A stretch of DNA of 64,000 nt from a virus, in the IMG/VR virus record IMGVR_UViG_3300017917_003637, positions 22,763-86,762 of that record; one strand, 5' to 3'. A program made the translations under genes and the position numbers. The notes beneath the pieces were generated by a model. It had not been told where the DNA came from, did no database searches, and saw only the letters and a program-made list of their open reading frames with translations. The number at the start of each line of letters is the position of its first letter. Position 1 is the first letter of the stretch. Shown piece after piece: positions 49,589-57,701 of this stretch.

Positions 49589-50415
49589 TATCTTTTTGAA
49601 ATTACAATATTATCTGGACCTTTAATGTTTTTGTTTTTTGCAACAATCAAACCATCATATGAATAACTTTCGTCTAAATTTGCAGAACATAATATATCAA
49701 AACCGTTTTTAATTAAAAATTCGATACAATTAGCATGTAGAGAATTCTCGTGTGTTGATATGAAAAAATAATCAATTCTATCGATAACCTTTGAACAACC
49801 CAACAACATTTCAAATTCATAGCCTTGAATGTCGGAATGACAAATCGCAACTCTATCTAAATTTTCTAATTCAAAAATTTTATTAACCGTTATAGTCGAT
49901 TCATTGTCATATGAGCTTACAAATTTATTGTAAAACGTTCCAGTCATATTATTTAAGTTAAAATTATGTTCACCAAATAACATATTGTTATAATCTGGTT
50001 CTACCAATATGTTTTTACCTTTAACTTCTTTATTAAACCACATAGAATAAAAACCCCAATAAGAACCCAATTCAATCATAACACTACCTTTTTTTATGAA
50101 CGGTAAAATGTCATTAAAAGCTTTTTCTTCTTGCGGTTCATGAACACCTTCATTCTCCATCAATAAACGCAACATACTATAACCATAGTAACTATTTTTA
50201 TGTATTTTAATTCCGTTATGTAAATAAAGAAAATCGTCTATTATTTTACCAGCAAACTCATGTTTTGGTATCAAAAGGTTATCACTACTAGCTTTAACTA
50301 ATTCTATTCTATTTAACCAATCTGTGCTACCAGAAGTACCATCAACATATTCTGGACTTCCTTTAATAGCTTTTAATTCAATGTTACTTTTTAATATAAC
50401 TTCTTCTAAGGTCAT
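49588..50415 (-). CDS. FkbM-family methyltransferase (1)
   Basis: A 275-residue protein with an SAM-binding start MIELGSYWGFYSMWF at about 112-126. It has the acidic ribose-binding VEPD after strand 2 and the FkbM signature HSDIQGYEFEMLLG. FkbM-type enzymes usually O-methylate sugars. The first 110 residues are a long extension of unknown role. Both ends overlap neighbours by 1-4 bases. Methylation of a glycan made in the same operon is the simplest role. Confidence 0.85.
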   Translation of the reverse strand: MTLEEVILKSNIELKAIKGSPEYVDGTSGSTDWLNRIELVKASSDNLLIPKHEFAGKIIDDFLYLHNGIKIHKNSYYGYSMLRLLMENEGVHEPQEEKAFNDILPFIKKGSVMIELGSYWGFYSMWFNKEVKGKNILVEPDYNNMLFGEHNFNLNNMTGTFYNKFVSSYDNESTITVNKIFELENLDRVAICHSDIQGYEFEMLLGCSKVIDRIDYFFISTHENSLHANCIEFLIKNGFDILCSANLDESYSYDGLIVAKNKNIKGPDNIVISKR

Positions 50416-51041
50416 TTTGTTATTATTATGTTTGTGTTATTATCATGTAAAACGTTTGTTAAACCAAATTGTTTACAATAGTTTAGTATTTTGTTTTTTA
50501 TTTCAGAGTCATTATTATATTCTATGATTAATATCTCACAACCAAACTCATTTAAGTCAATTTGACTTAAAATTTGGAAATCGTACCCTTCGATGTCTAT
50601 TGAAATTATTTCATATTTTTTATATAGTAATTTTTCTTTTATCTTATCAAAAACGTAACAATCAATTTCAAAACTATCAAAACCATTACCAGAGTTTGAA
50701 GAACCTAAATAGCTTTCCTTAGAGATAGTTGACAATAAATCTGAATCATTTTTATTCAAATGCGTTATATTATGATAAAATGTAAATTTTTCATTGACAT
50801 CGGATAGACAAACATTTAAACATTGAACCTTATCATTGTTTTTATGTAACTCTATTGATTTTTGAAATGGTATTGGTGCAGCCTCGATTAGTGTCGCGCC
50901 ACATCCGTTTTCAATAAAATGTAATGAATTACTTAATATTTTTCCATCGTTAGCACCAATGTCTAACACATTTCCAGTATATTTGTGTTTTATGTATTCT
51001 GAGACAACTTTGTCTTCGCCGTATTGTGAGTAATAATTCAT
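50412..51041 (-). CDS. FkbM-family methyltransferase (2)
   Basis: A 209-residue protein with SQYGEDKVV at the N-terminus, a common FkbM opening. The SAM loop is LDIGANDGKILSNSLHFIENG, and the conserved acidic motif SIDIEGYDFQIL is followed by the last strand EILIIEYN. It is shorter than the first copy and lacks its N-terminal extension. It sits in a chain of 3- to 4-base overlaps with its neighbours. The substrate is probably a sugar hydroxyl, by context. Confidence 0.88.
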   Translation of the reverse strand: MNYYSQYGEDKVVSEYIKHKYTGNVLDIGANDGKILSNSLHFIENGCGATLIEAAPIPFQKSIELHKNNDKVQCLNVCLSDVNEKFTFYHNITHLNKNDSDLLSTISKESYLGSSNSGNGFDSFEIDCYVFDKIKEKLLYKKYEIISIDIEGYDFQILSQIDLNEFGCEILIIEYNNDSEIKNKILNYCKQFGLTNVLHDNNTNIIITK

Positions 51042-51664
51042 CGTAAATTAGATTTATAATTAGTTTCAGAACCTTGTATTATTATTGGTGGTTCACAACA
51101 ACCAAAATTTAGATTTAAAGGTTCTTTTATTATGTTTAAATGGTTGTCAATATTTGTTGAAATTGGTTTTGAATATTCTAAAACATTTTTAAGTTTTTTA
51201 TTGTTAACTAAATAACCACTAACACATTTGCTAAAGTTAAATGGTTGTATGTGTTTTTTGTTTTGTTTTTCAACTACAATACCACAACATGTTGATAAGA
51301 AAATGAAATCAAAAGACTCTAAATCTTCTTGTAAAATTTCATTTATAATTAAATTAAAATTTTCATTTATAATCGCATCATCTTCTAAAATTAAACATAG
51401 ATTATAATCATTTAATACTATATCTTTATAAATTTCTAAATGTGATAATGAAACGCTTAATTCATTTATTGGTAAAGGTCTAGATAAAACGTTTGTATTA
51501 TAAAGATAAACCTCGTCTATCATGTCTTTAATTTTATTATCAGTCTCTTCATTTGAGATTATGTACTCAAAATTTTCACTAATTTTAGGTAAAACATTAT
51601 CCAAATAATTTTTACGTTCAATTAAAGGTTCGTAATGTACTATATATGTTTTATCTATTTTCAT
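51038..51664 (-). CDS. Family-25 glycosyltransferase (1)
   Basis: A 208-residue GT25 (LPS beta-galactosyltransferase-type) protein. It has KTYIVHYEPLIERKNYLDNVL near the start, LSVSLSHLEIYKDI, the metal-binding LCLILEDDA at about 88-96 and a C-terminal donor region with ISTNIDNHLN. These enzymes usually add galactose or glucose to an outer glycan. A second member lies at 56133. It overlaps both neighbours and belongs to the glycan operon. Confidence 0.85.
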   Translation of the reverse strand: MKIDKTYIVHYEPLIERKNYLDNVLPKISENFEYIISNEETDNKIKDMIDEVYLYNTNVLSRPLPINELSVSLSHLEIYKDIVLNDYNLCLILEDDAIINENFNLIINEILQEDLESFDFIFLSTCCGIVVEKQNKKHIQPFNFSKCVSGYLVNNKKLKNVLEYSKPISTNIDNHLNIIKEPLNLNFGCCEPPIIIQGSETNYKSNLR

Positions 51665-52409
51665 AACGATTAAAATTTAAAACGTCTTTATCAAAATTAC
51701 CCCATATTTTTTTATAAACATCTACAGAAAAATATGAAACGTCTAATTCTGACCAATCATTTAATACAACTAAAGGTAAATTTTTGTAAAAGTCAATATT
51801 AATTGATTTGGTGACTATAGGTATGGCACCAAGATATAAGGCTTCCCATGTTTTATGACAATCAACACCATTTCCGTTAGGTGAAACAACAAAATAACTT
51901 TTAGCTACCTCTTCTAAGTATTGCTTAAAAGGTAATTTATCAGCCATAAAAAGACCTTTTTTATTTAATTCAGAAATACAATAATTTCTCTCTTTTCTGT
52001 TTGTATTTACATCAAAATTAACATAAATTAACTTTTCTTTTACTATGGGTTTATTTAAAACCTCATTAAAAACATTTTCATCACCGTGAGGCCAAATTTC
52101 ATTAGCGATACCAATAGGTATTGATGTTAATTTATGATGAGTTGTCATAATGTTTTGTCCAAACCATTTAATTAGATTTGGGTCATCCATATAACGTAAA
52201 TAACTATCATCTACTGGGATATCACCATTATGTGTTACCAAAATATATGGTCTACTTTGTTTTTGACTAAAAAAATTATGGACATAATCAATTTTAACAA
52301 AAATTCTTAGTATTTCATCATTACTTGGTTCGCTATGTCTAACAAAACCATATTCATCTAAGGAATAATGACATTGTTTTTTAAATTTATTACCAGTTAT
52401 CAATATCAT
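51651..52409 (-). CDS. Exostosin-like glycosyltransferase
   Basis: A 252-residue protein. The second half contains YFVVSPNGNGVDCHKTWEALYLGAIPIVT, which resembles the donor-binding region of exostosin/GT47-like enzymes (SPxGxGxDxxRxWEAL). The first half has IPIGIANEIWPHGDEN. It overlaps its neighbours by 4 and 14 bases. Family assignment is by motif; donor and acceptor are unknown. Confidence 0.7.
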   Translation of the reverse strand: MILITGNKFKKQCHYSLDEYGFVRHSEPSNDEILRIFVKIDYVHNFFSQKQSRPYILVTHNGDIPVDDSYLRYMDDPNLIKWFGQNIMTTHHKLTSIPIGIANEIWPHGDENVFNEVLNKPIVKEKLIYVNFDVNTNRKERNYCISELNKKGLFMADKLPFKQYLEEVAKSYFVVSPNGNGVDCHKTWEALYLGAIPIVTKSINIDFYKNLPLVVLNDWSELDVSYFSVDVYKKIWGNFDKDVLNFNRYENR

Positions 52410-53131
52410 TCGTACAATAAATTAATTAAACTATCAATTTCTGATTTATATTGTTTATAAGGCCTTAATAAATGTGAATCAATATAATGACCATTTTTAA
52501 CTGAATTAGCATCATAACGCCATATAGCTCTATCTACTCGATTATTAGCAAATACAATAAAACCTCTATTCATTAACATAATCTTATCTTTATTTGGATA
52601 AGCATTTACCATATCATACAAATATCGTTGGTCTGATGTCCAACCGAAACCTAATTTTTGTATTTTATTTACAAAGTCGTCCCATTTTTCATCAATTTTT
52701 AAAACATCTTTAAATGTTTCTGGTTTTGCGATATTATAACACATTTGATATTCTAAATTTCTAAGACATTCTGGATTATCGGAAGTCATAACATAAAAAT
52801 TATTGTCATTAAATGGTTTGATATTATCAATAAAATATTGTTTAGACAATGGCACCATGTCAATATCAGATGTGATACAAATATCGTCTAATAAAGTTGG
52901 TAAATAAAACCTGACAATTTGTGATTGAAGACCTTCGTCTATACCCTCTATAGTTTTAAATTTTTTAACTAACCCATATTCGTCCGCAATAAAATCTGAA
53001 TCTTCATCGCAAATTAACCCTAAAACAGGTGTTATATCAAAAATTTCTTTCCAAGTTTTTGATATTATAGTCCAAAAGTCATAGTAAAGTGGGTTTCTAG
53101 TTGAACCCATGATTGCATATTTAATTTTCAT
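52406..53131 (-). CDS. GT-A type glycosyltransferase-like protein
   Basis: A 241-residue protein. It starts with a Rossmann-like strand (KIKYAIMGSTRNPLYYDFW), and the DXD motif lies in DDICITSDIDMVPLS at about 83-97. A later GFGWTSDQRYLYDMV resembles the acceptor side of small GT-A enzymes. The pattern occurs in phage and giant-virus proteins that are annotated only as putative transferases. Coupled by a 4-base overlap to the exostosin-like gene. Confidence 0.65.
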   Translation of the reverse strand: MKIKYAIMGSTRNPLYYDFWTIISKTWKEIFDITPVLGLICDEDSDFIADEYGLVKKFKTIEGIDEGLQSQIVRFYLPTLLDDICITSDIDMVPLSKQYFIDNIKPFNDNNFYVMTSDNPECLRNLEYQMCYNIAKPETFKDVLKIDEKWDDFVNKIQKLGFGWTSDQRYLYDMVNAYPNKDKIMLMNRGFIVFANNRVDRAIWRYDANSVKNGHYIDSHLLRPYKQYKSEIDSLINLLYE

Positions 53132-53132
53132 A

Positions 53133-53843
53133 TTAATTTCTATTTCTGTGGTGGTTTAAAATTTGTGATGTTATCATACGTCCTATACCATATTGTGATA
53201 TGTCTGGAATGTTTTTAATGTTATATTTTCTACCTAGTAAACTTAATATACTTTGGTCATGTCTGTGGTCTACAAATTCAACGTAATTATCTAACCCACA
53301 TTCATTAGGTGAATCGGTGATTATACGATAATCTTTAGCATAGGTTAACCATTCGTTTATGAAATTAAGAACAAAATCATTTTTTCTCATCAATATATAA
53401 CTGGCTAATAATTGATTTTGATTTAAATACTCTTCCTTGTCTAAACCCATAAGTACAAAACAATCTCGTTTTGTCCAGCGTTTATTCGGGTGAATATCTT
53501 CTAATTCAAACAATAATAATTTTTCTTCTGTTGTATCCATAATGTCGACAATCTCATCAATATTTTTAATAAATGAAATACCAGAATCAGAATACATTAA
53601 AATATCATTATCATCTATCATTTCTAGAGCTTTTTTAATTACAAATGGTTTCCACATCCAATACCCAGCTCCCCTAGTTTGTGACATAATGTTTTTATTT
53701 TCTAATAGAAATTCTTCACCTAAATCTTGTAAATTAAAAGAAAAAACGTTATCAAACTCACCAACACTTAAAGCGGAATTTGAATTTTCTTTTTGTGCAT
53801 TATGGTGTGATTTATCAGAATAATTAACTAAATGTTTTTTCAT
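53133..53843 (-). CDS. Glycosyltransferase-like protein (GYWMWKP type)
   Basis: From the ATG at 53843 the protein has 236 residues; a longer frame from a TTG at 53891 has a weaker start. Residues about 55-62 read GAGYWMWKPFVI, then DILMYSDSGISF supplies a DXD-like motif. FVDHRHDQSILSLLG is the C-terminal acceptor motif. This combination is shared by a family of putative GT-A enzymes that modify capsules or LPS. The neighbours are all glycan genes. Confidence 0.65.
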   Translation of the reverse strand: MKKHLVNYSDKSHHNAQKENSNSALSVGEFDNVFSFNLQDLGEEFLLENKNIMSQTRGAGYWMWKPFVIKKALEMIDDNDILMYSDSGISFIKNIDEIVDIMDTTEEKLLLFELEDIHPNKRWTKRDCFVLMGLDKEEYLNQNQLLASYILMRKNDFVLNFINEWLTYAKDYRIITDSPNECGLDNYVEFVDHRHDQSILSLLGRKYNIKNIPDISQYGIGRMITSQILNHHRNRN

Positions 53844-53898
53844 ATTTTTAATTCTATTTTTATGTATTTTATCTTTTTGACGCTGAACCAATATAATG

Positions 53899-54705
53899 TT
53901 ATGGTAAAATTTGTTTTAGTTTATTATAAATAAAGTCGTCAGCTATTAAATATTTTTTAGCTAATTCAAAATTGGTTTTAATCGAATCCATTTTAGAGTT
54001 GTAATAATTTTCGTCTAGTTGGTTAATAACTGAATTTAAATCATTTATATCATTTATTATAACCATACCATTTAAATCAAAAAATTCACCAATAGATGGA
54101 CACCCCCAATAAATAGGTATCGTTCCTGTTATAAAGGAATCTATCAGTTTTTCACTAAAATAATAATCTTTTTTACAATTTTCAATGACAATTGAAAAAC
54201 GATAATCTTTTAAAGCGCTTATTTTTTTTTCAATAGGATTATTAAAACCATATTTATCTATGTTTGTTATACTATTAAATATTAAGTGTCTAAACAAATG
54301 GCCAGAAGTGCTTTTTTTAGCTGATAAAATCATAGATATGTTTTTAGATTTATCGTGTATTTGTCTGTCTTCAACATCAATCCAACAACCACCATACGGT
54401 ACCAACACAAATTTTTCAGATATTGATAACAATGATTTATCGAAAGTAAAAATTAAATCAAACTTGTGATAATTATCCTTAATAAAATTATACGCAAATG
54501 AAGTTATTTCTGGTGACTCTAACAACCATGCAAACTTTTTTTTATTAGTAAAATTATCCACAAATTTTAATGAAAAATCTGTAAATATTAAATACTCTTC
54601 ATCGTATTTTCTAACCCAATCAAAATATTCTGGTTCATTATACCAGCTGCTAGATTTTGCATGTGAAAACATTGAATCGTGTATGTATAATTTATCTCTT
54701 GACAT
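53899..54705 (-). CDS. GT10-type fucosyltransferase-like protein
   Basis: From the ATG at 54705 the protein has 268 residues. Its diagnostic part is at about 165-205: DYRFSIVIENCKKDYYFSEKLIDSFITGTIPIYWGCPSI. This matches the GDP-fucose-binding C-terminal motif of alpha-1,3-fucosyltransferases (F-x-ENS-x-DY-x-TEKL...G-x-VPV-x-G). FAWLLESPEI fits the family's N-terminal motif. It overlaps the FkbM gene by 14 bases, and longer frame starts would overlap more. A second user of the GDP-fucose made by the operon is the likely role. Confidence 0.75.
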   Translation of the reverse strand: MSRDKLYIHDSMFSHAKSSSWYNEPEYFDWVRKYDEEYLIFTDFSLKFVDNFTNKKKFAWLLESPEITSFAYNFIKDNYHKFDLIFTFDKSLLSISEKFVLVPYGGCWIDVEDRQIHDKSKNISMILSAKKSTSGHLFRHLIFNSITNIDKYGFNNPIEKKISALKDYRFSIVIENCKKDYYFSEKLIDSFITGTIPIYWGCPSIGEFFDLNGMVIINDINDLNSVINQLDENYYNSKMDSIKTNFELAKKYLIADDFIYNKLKQILP

Positions 54706-55303
54706 AAAACGCATCACCCCAAGTTCCACCATCCCAAGTGGTTTCAACTCTTTCAAACCCATAGTTATTTAAAAAAGAATCAAGTTCTTCAATTCTAGCA
54801 CAACCTTTGTATAGTTCAGCTCTGTTAACTTCAGTCATAATGTAATCAATATGTTTAAGGTATTCGGAACCACCTTTAAACACTTCCAATTCATATCCTT
54901 GAACATCGATGTTTATAAAGTTAAATTTTTCTTTATCACTAATGAAATTATCTAATTTTGTGATTTTAACAGTTTCTTTACCGTTAAAGTGAATGTTAGG
55001 GTGTTGAACTAAGTGATACTCTGGCTGTAGAATCGAACTTGATTGACCATTATTTATTGTTTCGGTGAACATCTCAATTTCACCTTCAGTGTTACCTAAA
55101 GCCAAATTAAGTAATACAGCTTTATCTCCAACATTTTCTTTTAATTTGTTAAATGTTGATTGTACGGGTTCAAAAAACATAATGTTTTGAACACCTAATT
55201 TTTCGTAAGTATTATATTCTTGACCAACGTGTGCACCTATGTGTAGAACACCTTTGATTTTTAAATCATACTTTTTGGTTAAATTTTCTAAGTTTAATAA
55301 CAT
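54692..55303 (-). CDS. FkbM-family methyltransferase (3)
   Basis: A 203-residue protein. It has the SAM-binding GVLHIGAHVGQEYNTYEKLG at 19-38, MFFEPVQSTF after strand 2, and FNINIDVQGYELEVFKGGSEYL with the FkbM D-x-Q/E-G-x-E motif. The C-terminus is GFERVETTWDGGTWGDAFYVKR. Closest in layout to the second copy. It probably methylates a sugar or sugar acceptor of the same pathway. Confidence 0.9.
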   Translation of the reverse strand: MLLNLENLTKKYDLKIKGVLHIGAHVGQEYNTYEKLGVQNIMFFEPVQSTFNKLKENVGDKAVLLNLALGNTEGEIEMFTETINNGQSSSILQPEYHLVQHPNIHFNGKETVKITKLDNFISDKEKFNFINIDVQGYELEVFKGGSEYLKHIDYIMTEVNRAELYKGCARIEELDSFLNNYGFERVETTWDGGTWGDAFYVKR

Positions 55304-55305
55304 AA

Positions 55306-56133
55306 TTAATTAGTTTTAAAAATATATTTTATTTCTTTATGTGGGCCATTTACACCAGAAAAATCCAACATTTTTAAATCTATTGTTTCTCCTGATATAA
55401 ATTTATCATTTAATTCTTTTTCATGCACACCAAACTCTAATGCATGTCTGTTGTTAAAAGTGTTGTTTACCAAATTAACTGGTATACTTACCAATTTAGA
55501 TTCTATAAAACACTTAGTCATTTTAGGTATTAAATTTGAACCCATAAATTTTTGTAGGTTCGCTTCTAAAGTATTTGGGTTGTGAAAATTTATTTCTACA
55601 AGTAACTCTTTTATTAGTTTTGTGTTAAAAATATGACCATCAGTTGATAAAGGGTATCTAAAATCACCAATCTGTTGTTTTGTGTAATCAAAAATTATAT
55701 ACTCACCTTCTACTTCATGTTCACCTAAAACGTAGTTTATATTGGCTGGATGAGAATACACACAATTTAATCCAAGTCTCAAAGAAAATATGAAGTTATT
55801 TTCAATAACTGGTTTTATAATATCAACTTTTCTAGCCATTATTTTTCTAAAAATAACAGCATCATCAACCATAAATGTTGTTGCTTCTATATTATCATCA
55901 ATTAATTTAATCGTTTGGTTTTTAAAATTGTTTTCATTAACAAACAAAATGCTAGAGTATTTCTCAAACAATTTTTGATAACCAGATAAATATTCTTCGT
56001 TATCACATTTATATAAAACAGATATTTTATCAAACAACATTGGCGCATTTTCTTTGATGGAATCTAACAATAAATTTAATTGGCAAGCTCTGTTTTTTGA
56101 AAATATAATAACTTGATTTTTATAATTTTCCAT
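55306..56133 (-). CDS. GT-A type glycosyltransferase-like protein
   Basis: A 275-residue protein. The start NQVIIFSKNRACQLNLLLDSI is a typical nucleotide-sugar-binding strand and helix. TTFMVDDAVIFRKI at about 86-99 holds a D-D metal motif, and a later LSTDGHIFNTKLIKELL gives the acceptor side. The family is not certain; it resembles putative phage glycosyltransferases. The adjacent FkbM and GT25 genes are separated by 2 bases and one overlapping base. Confidence 0.6.
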   Translation of the reverse strand: MENYKNQVIIFSKNRACQLNLLLDSIKENAPMLFDKISVLYKCDNEEYLSGYQKLFEKYSSILFVNENNFKNQTIKLIDDNIEATTFMVDDAVIFRKIMARKVDIIKPVIENNFIFSLRLGLNCVYSHPANINYVLGEHEVEGEYIIFDYTKQQIGDFRYPLSTDGHIFNTKLIKELLVEINFHNPNTLEANLQKFMGSNLIPKMTKCFIESKLVSIPVNLVNNTFNNRHALEFGVHEKELNDKFISGETIDLKMLDFSGVNGPHKEIKYIFKTN

Positions 56134-56756
56134 TAATCTCTAAAATAGTTTGAATAGTCTACGTTACGATTTTGTATATCGCTAAAACCAGCAATTTGTT
56201 TTGCCATATTTGGGTAAAAACCATACGCATTAAATGTGTTATGTAATTCAGCGTAATACGCGTCAACTTGTTTTTTCATTTTAGGTAAAACCACTTCAAT
56301 AACATCAAACATTGAACTGTTGATAGCTACACAATGTAGAGCGACAGTATAGTTTAGTTTTAGTATTTTATCATTTAAAAGTTGTGGTGGCTGGCCATAT
56401 ACATGGTTACCACCAAAATAAATAAAATCCCAATCTGATGGAACTAAATTCATATATTCGTCTAATTTAGCAATTTCTGGTGTAAAATAAACATCATCTT
56501 CTAATATTAAAACGTTTTTCACGCCATCTTTTTTACATTCTTTTATAATTTCTAAATGACTCATAAGAACACCCGTTTCGCCAGCTAAAAGTGACGGGTT
56601 ATCAACTGAAATTGTTGTACCATCAATAGCAGAAAATCTCTGAATATTATTTATAAAATATTTAGAGATTTCATTGTTAAAATTTTCGTACCTATCTGGT
56701 CTTTTGTCCAAATTAATCACATAGACTCTATCAAAAAATTTTTTTAAGTCTATCAT
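56133..56756 (-). CDS. Family-25 glycosyltransferase (2)
   Basis: A 207-residue GT25 protein. It has DRVYVINLDKRPDRYENF at 9-26 (the VINL-x-R-R-D-R opening of the family), ETGVLMSHLEIIKECKK, the metal site VLILEDDVYF at about 84-93, then WDFIYFGGNH and ALHCVAIN. It is clearer in its motifs than the copy at 51038. It overlaps both neighbours, so it is coupled within the glycan operon. Confidence 0.92.
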   Translation of the reverse strand: MIDLKKFFDRVYVINLDKRPDRYENFNNEISKYFINNIQRFSAIDGTTISVDNPSLLAGETGVLMSHLEIIKECKKDGVKNVLILEDDVYFTPEIAKLDEYMNLVPSDWDFIYFGGNHVYGQPPQLLNDKILKLNYTVALHCVAINSSMFDVIEVVLPKMKKQVDAYYAELHNTFNAYGFYPNMAKQIAGFSDIQNRNVDYSNYFRD

Positions 56757-57700
56757 TTTTTAGCCGCTTTTTGTTTGTATTTGTTATCTAATTCTTCGAC
56801 TTTATGTTCGTCTAAAATATCCTTACCGTTGATTACCATTTTGGCTTTGAATTTTATAACGTAAAAACCATTAAACTCAATGATTTTATCAAACTCAATG
56901 TTTTCATAACGATACAATAAAAAATCTTCAGAACCTATAGTTTTGTATGTTAAAAACTCTACAGCATCAAAATCCGTAAAAGTTTCTTTTTTACCGTTCA
57001 TCACTTTTTTGATTGAAGATAAAAACAGTTTGCTATTTTTATTGTATTCATCTGGATATATACTCACATAAAACTCTAAAAGTCTTTCATCTTTTTTAAT
57101 TTTTCTAACATTTAACTTTTTAGTAAAATTCTCTATTAGGAAATTTGAAAAATCAGGTCTTTCAATTTTTATAGGTCTATCTCCTTTTTCAGTTATGCTT
57201 AATTCGTTAGCGCCTATTGTAGCATGACCAACACTGATTAAATTACCATTGTCATCATAGTTTTCCAATACACTATCTAGAATTGATAAGTGTTCATTGC
57301 CAAGCATATCTGTTGTGTTTAAAGCAATTTCTGAGTTGTCTAAAACCATTTCTAATTTATAGTCATCATGTTCATCTACTTTAATTTTTTTAAGACCAGC
57401 CTTAACATTTTTCTTAGTTGTTTTAACAATTGGCATATTGTCTTCATCATATCCAATTATAGTTGATTTTACTCCACCAGTCGCTTTAAGAATTTTGTAA
57501 GTTCTCCATTTTAAATTTAAAACTTCTTGGGTTATTTCACCGTTTACTAAAGAATCAGCTAGCTGACCTTGCGTATGTCTTTGTACTTTTGAAACATCAC
57601 TTTCTAGCGTTTCACCGCTTTGACCAAAAGCATTTTTTTCAACATTAGCTGTTGAAATCATAAATCTGGCGATTTGCCTTTTTATCCAATTCGTAACCAT
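56753..57700 (-). CDS. Unknown protein within the glycan operon (315 aa)
   Basis: A 315-residue protein. The N-terminal helix (WIKRQIARFMISTANVEKNAFGQ) is followed by a segment QLADSLVNGEITQEVLNLKWRTYKILKATGG. The rest is a strand-rich domain containing KIERPDFSNFLIENFTKKLNVRKI and LLEFYVSIYPDEYN. I have no family for it. It is embedded between two glycosyltransferases with a 4-base overlap and a 1-base gap, which suggests a role in the same process or as its acceptor protein. That is inference. Confidence 0.6.
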   Translation of the reverse strand: MVTNWIKRQIARFMISTANVEKNAFGQSGETLESDVSKVQRHTQGQLADSLVNGEITQEVLNLKWRTYKILKATGGVKSTIIGYDEDNMPIVKTTKKNVKAGLKKIKVDEHDDYKLEMVLDNSEIALNTTDMLGNEHLSILDSVLENYDDNGNLISVGHATIGANELSITEKGDRPIKIERPDFSNFLIENFTKKLNVRKIKKDERLLEFYVSIYPDEYNKNSKLFLSSIKKVMNGKKETFTDFDAVEFLTYKTIGSEDFLLYRYENIEFDKIIEFNGFYVIKFKAKMVINGKDILDEHKVEELDNKYKQKAAKK

Positions 57701-57701
57701 A

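Noticed and set aside
53844-53891. TTG start extending the GYWMWKP glycosyltransferase by 16 residues
   Set aside because: The ATG at 53843 has a better A-rich leader, and the extra residues are not part of the recognisable fold.
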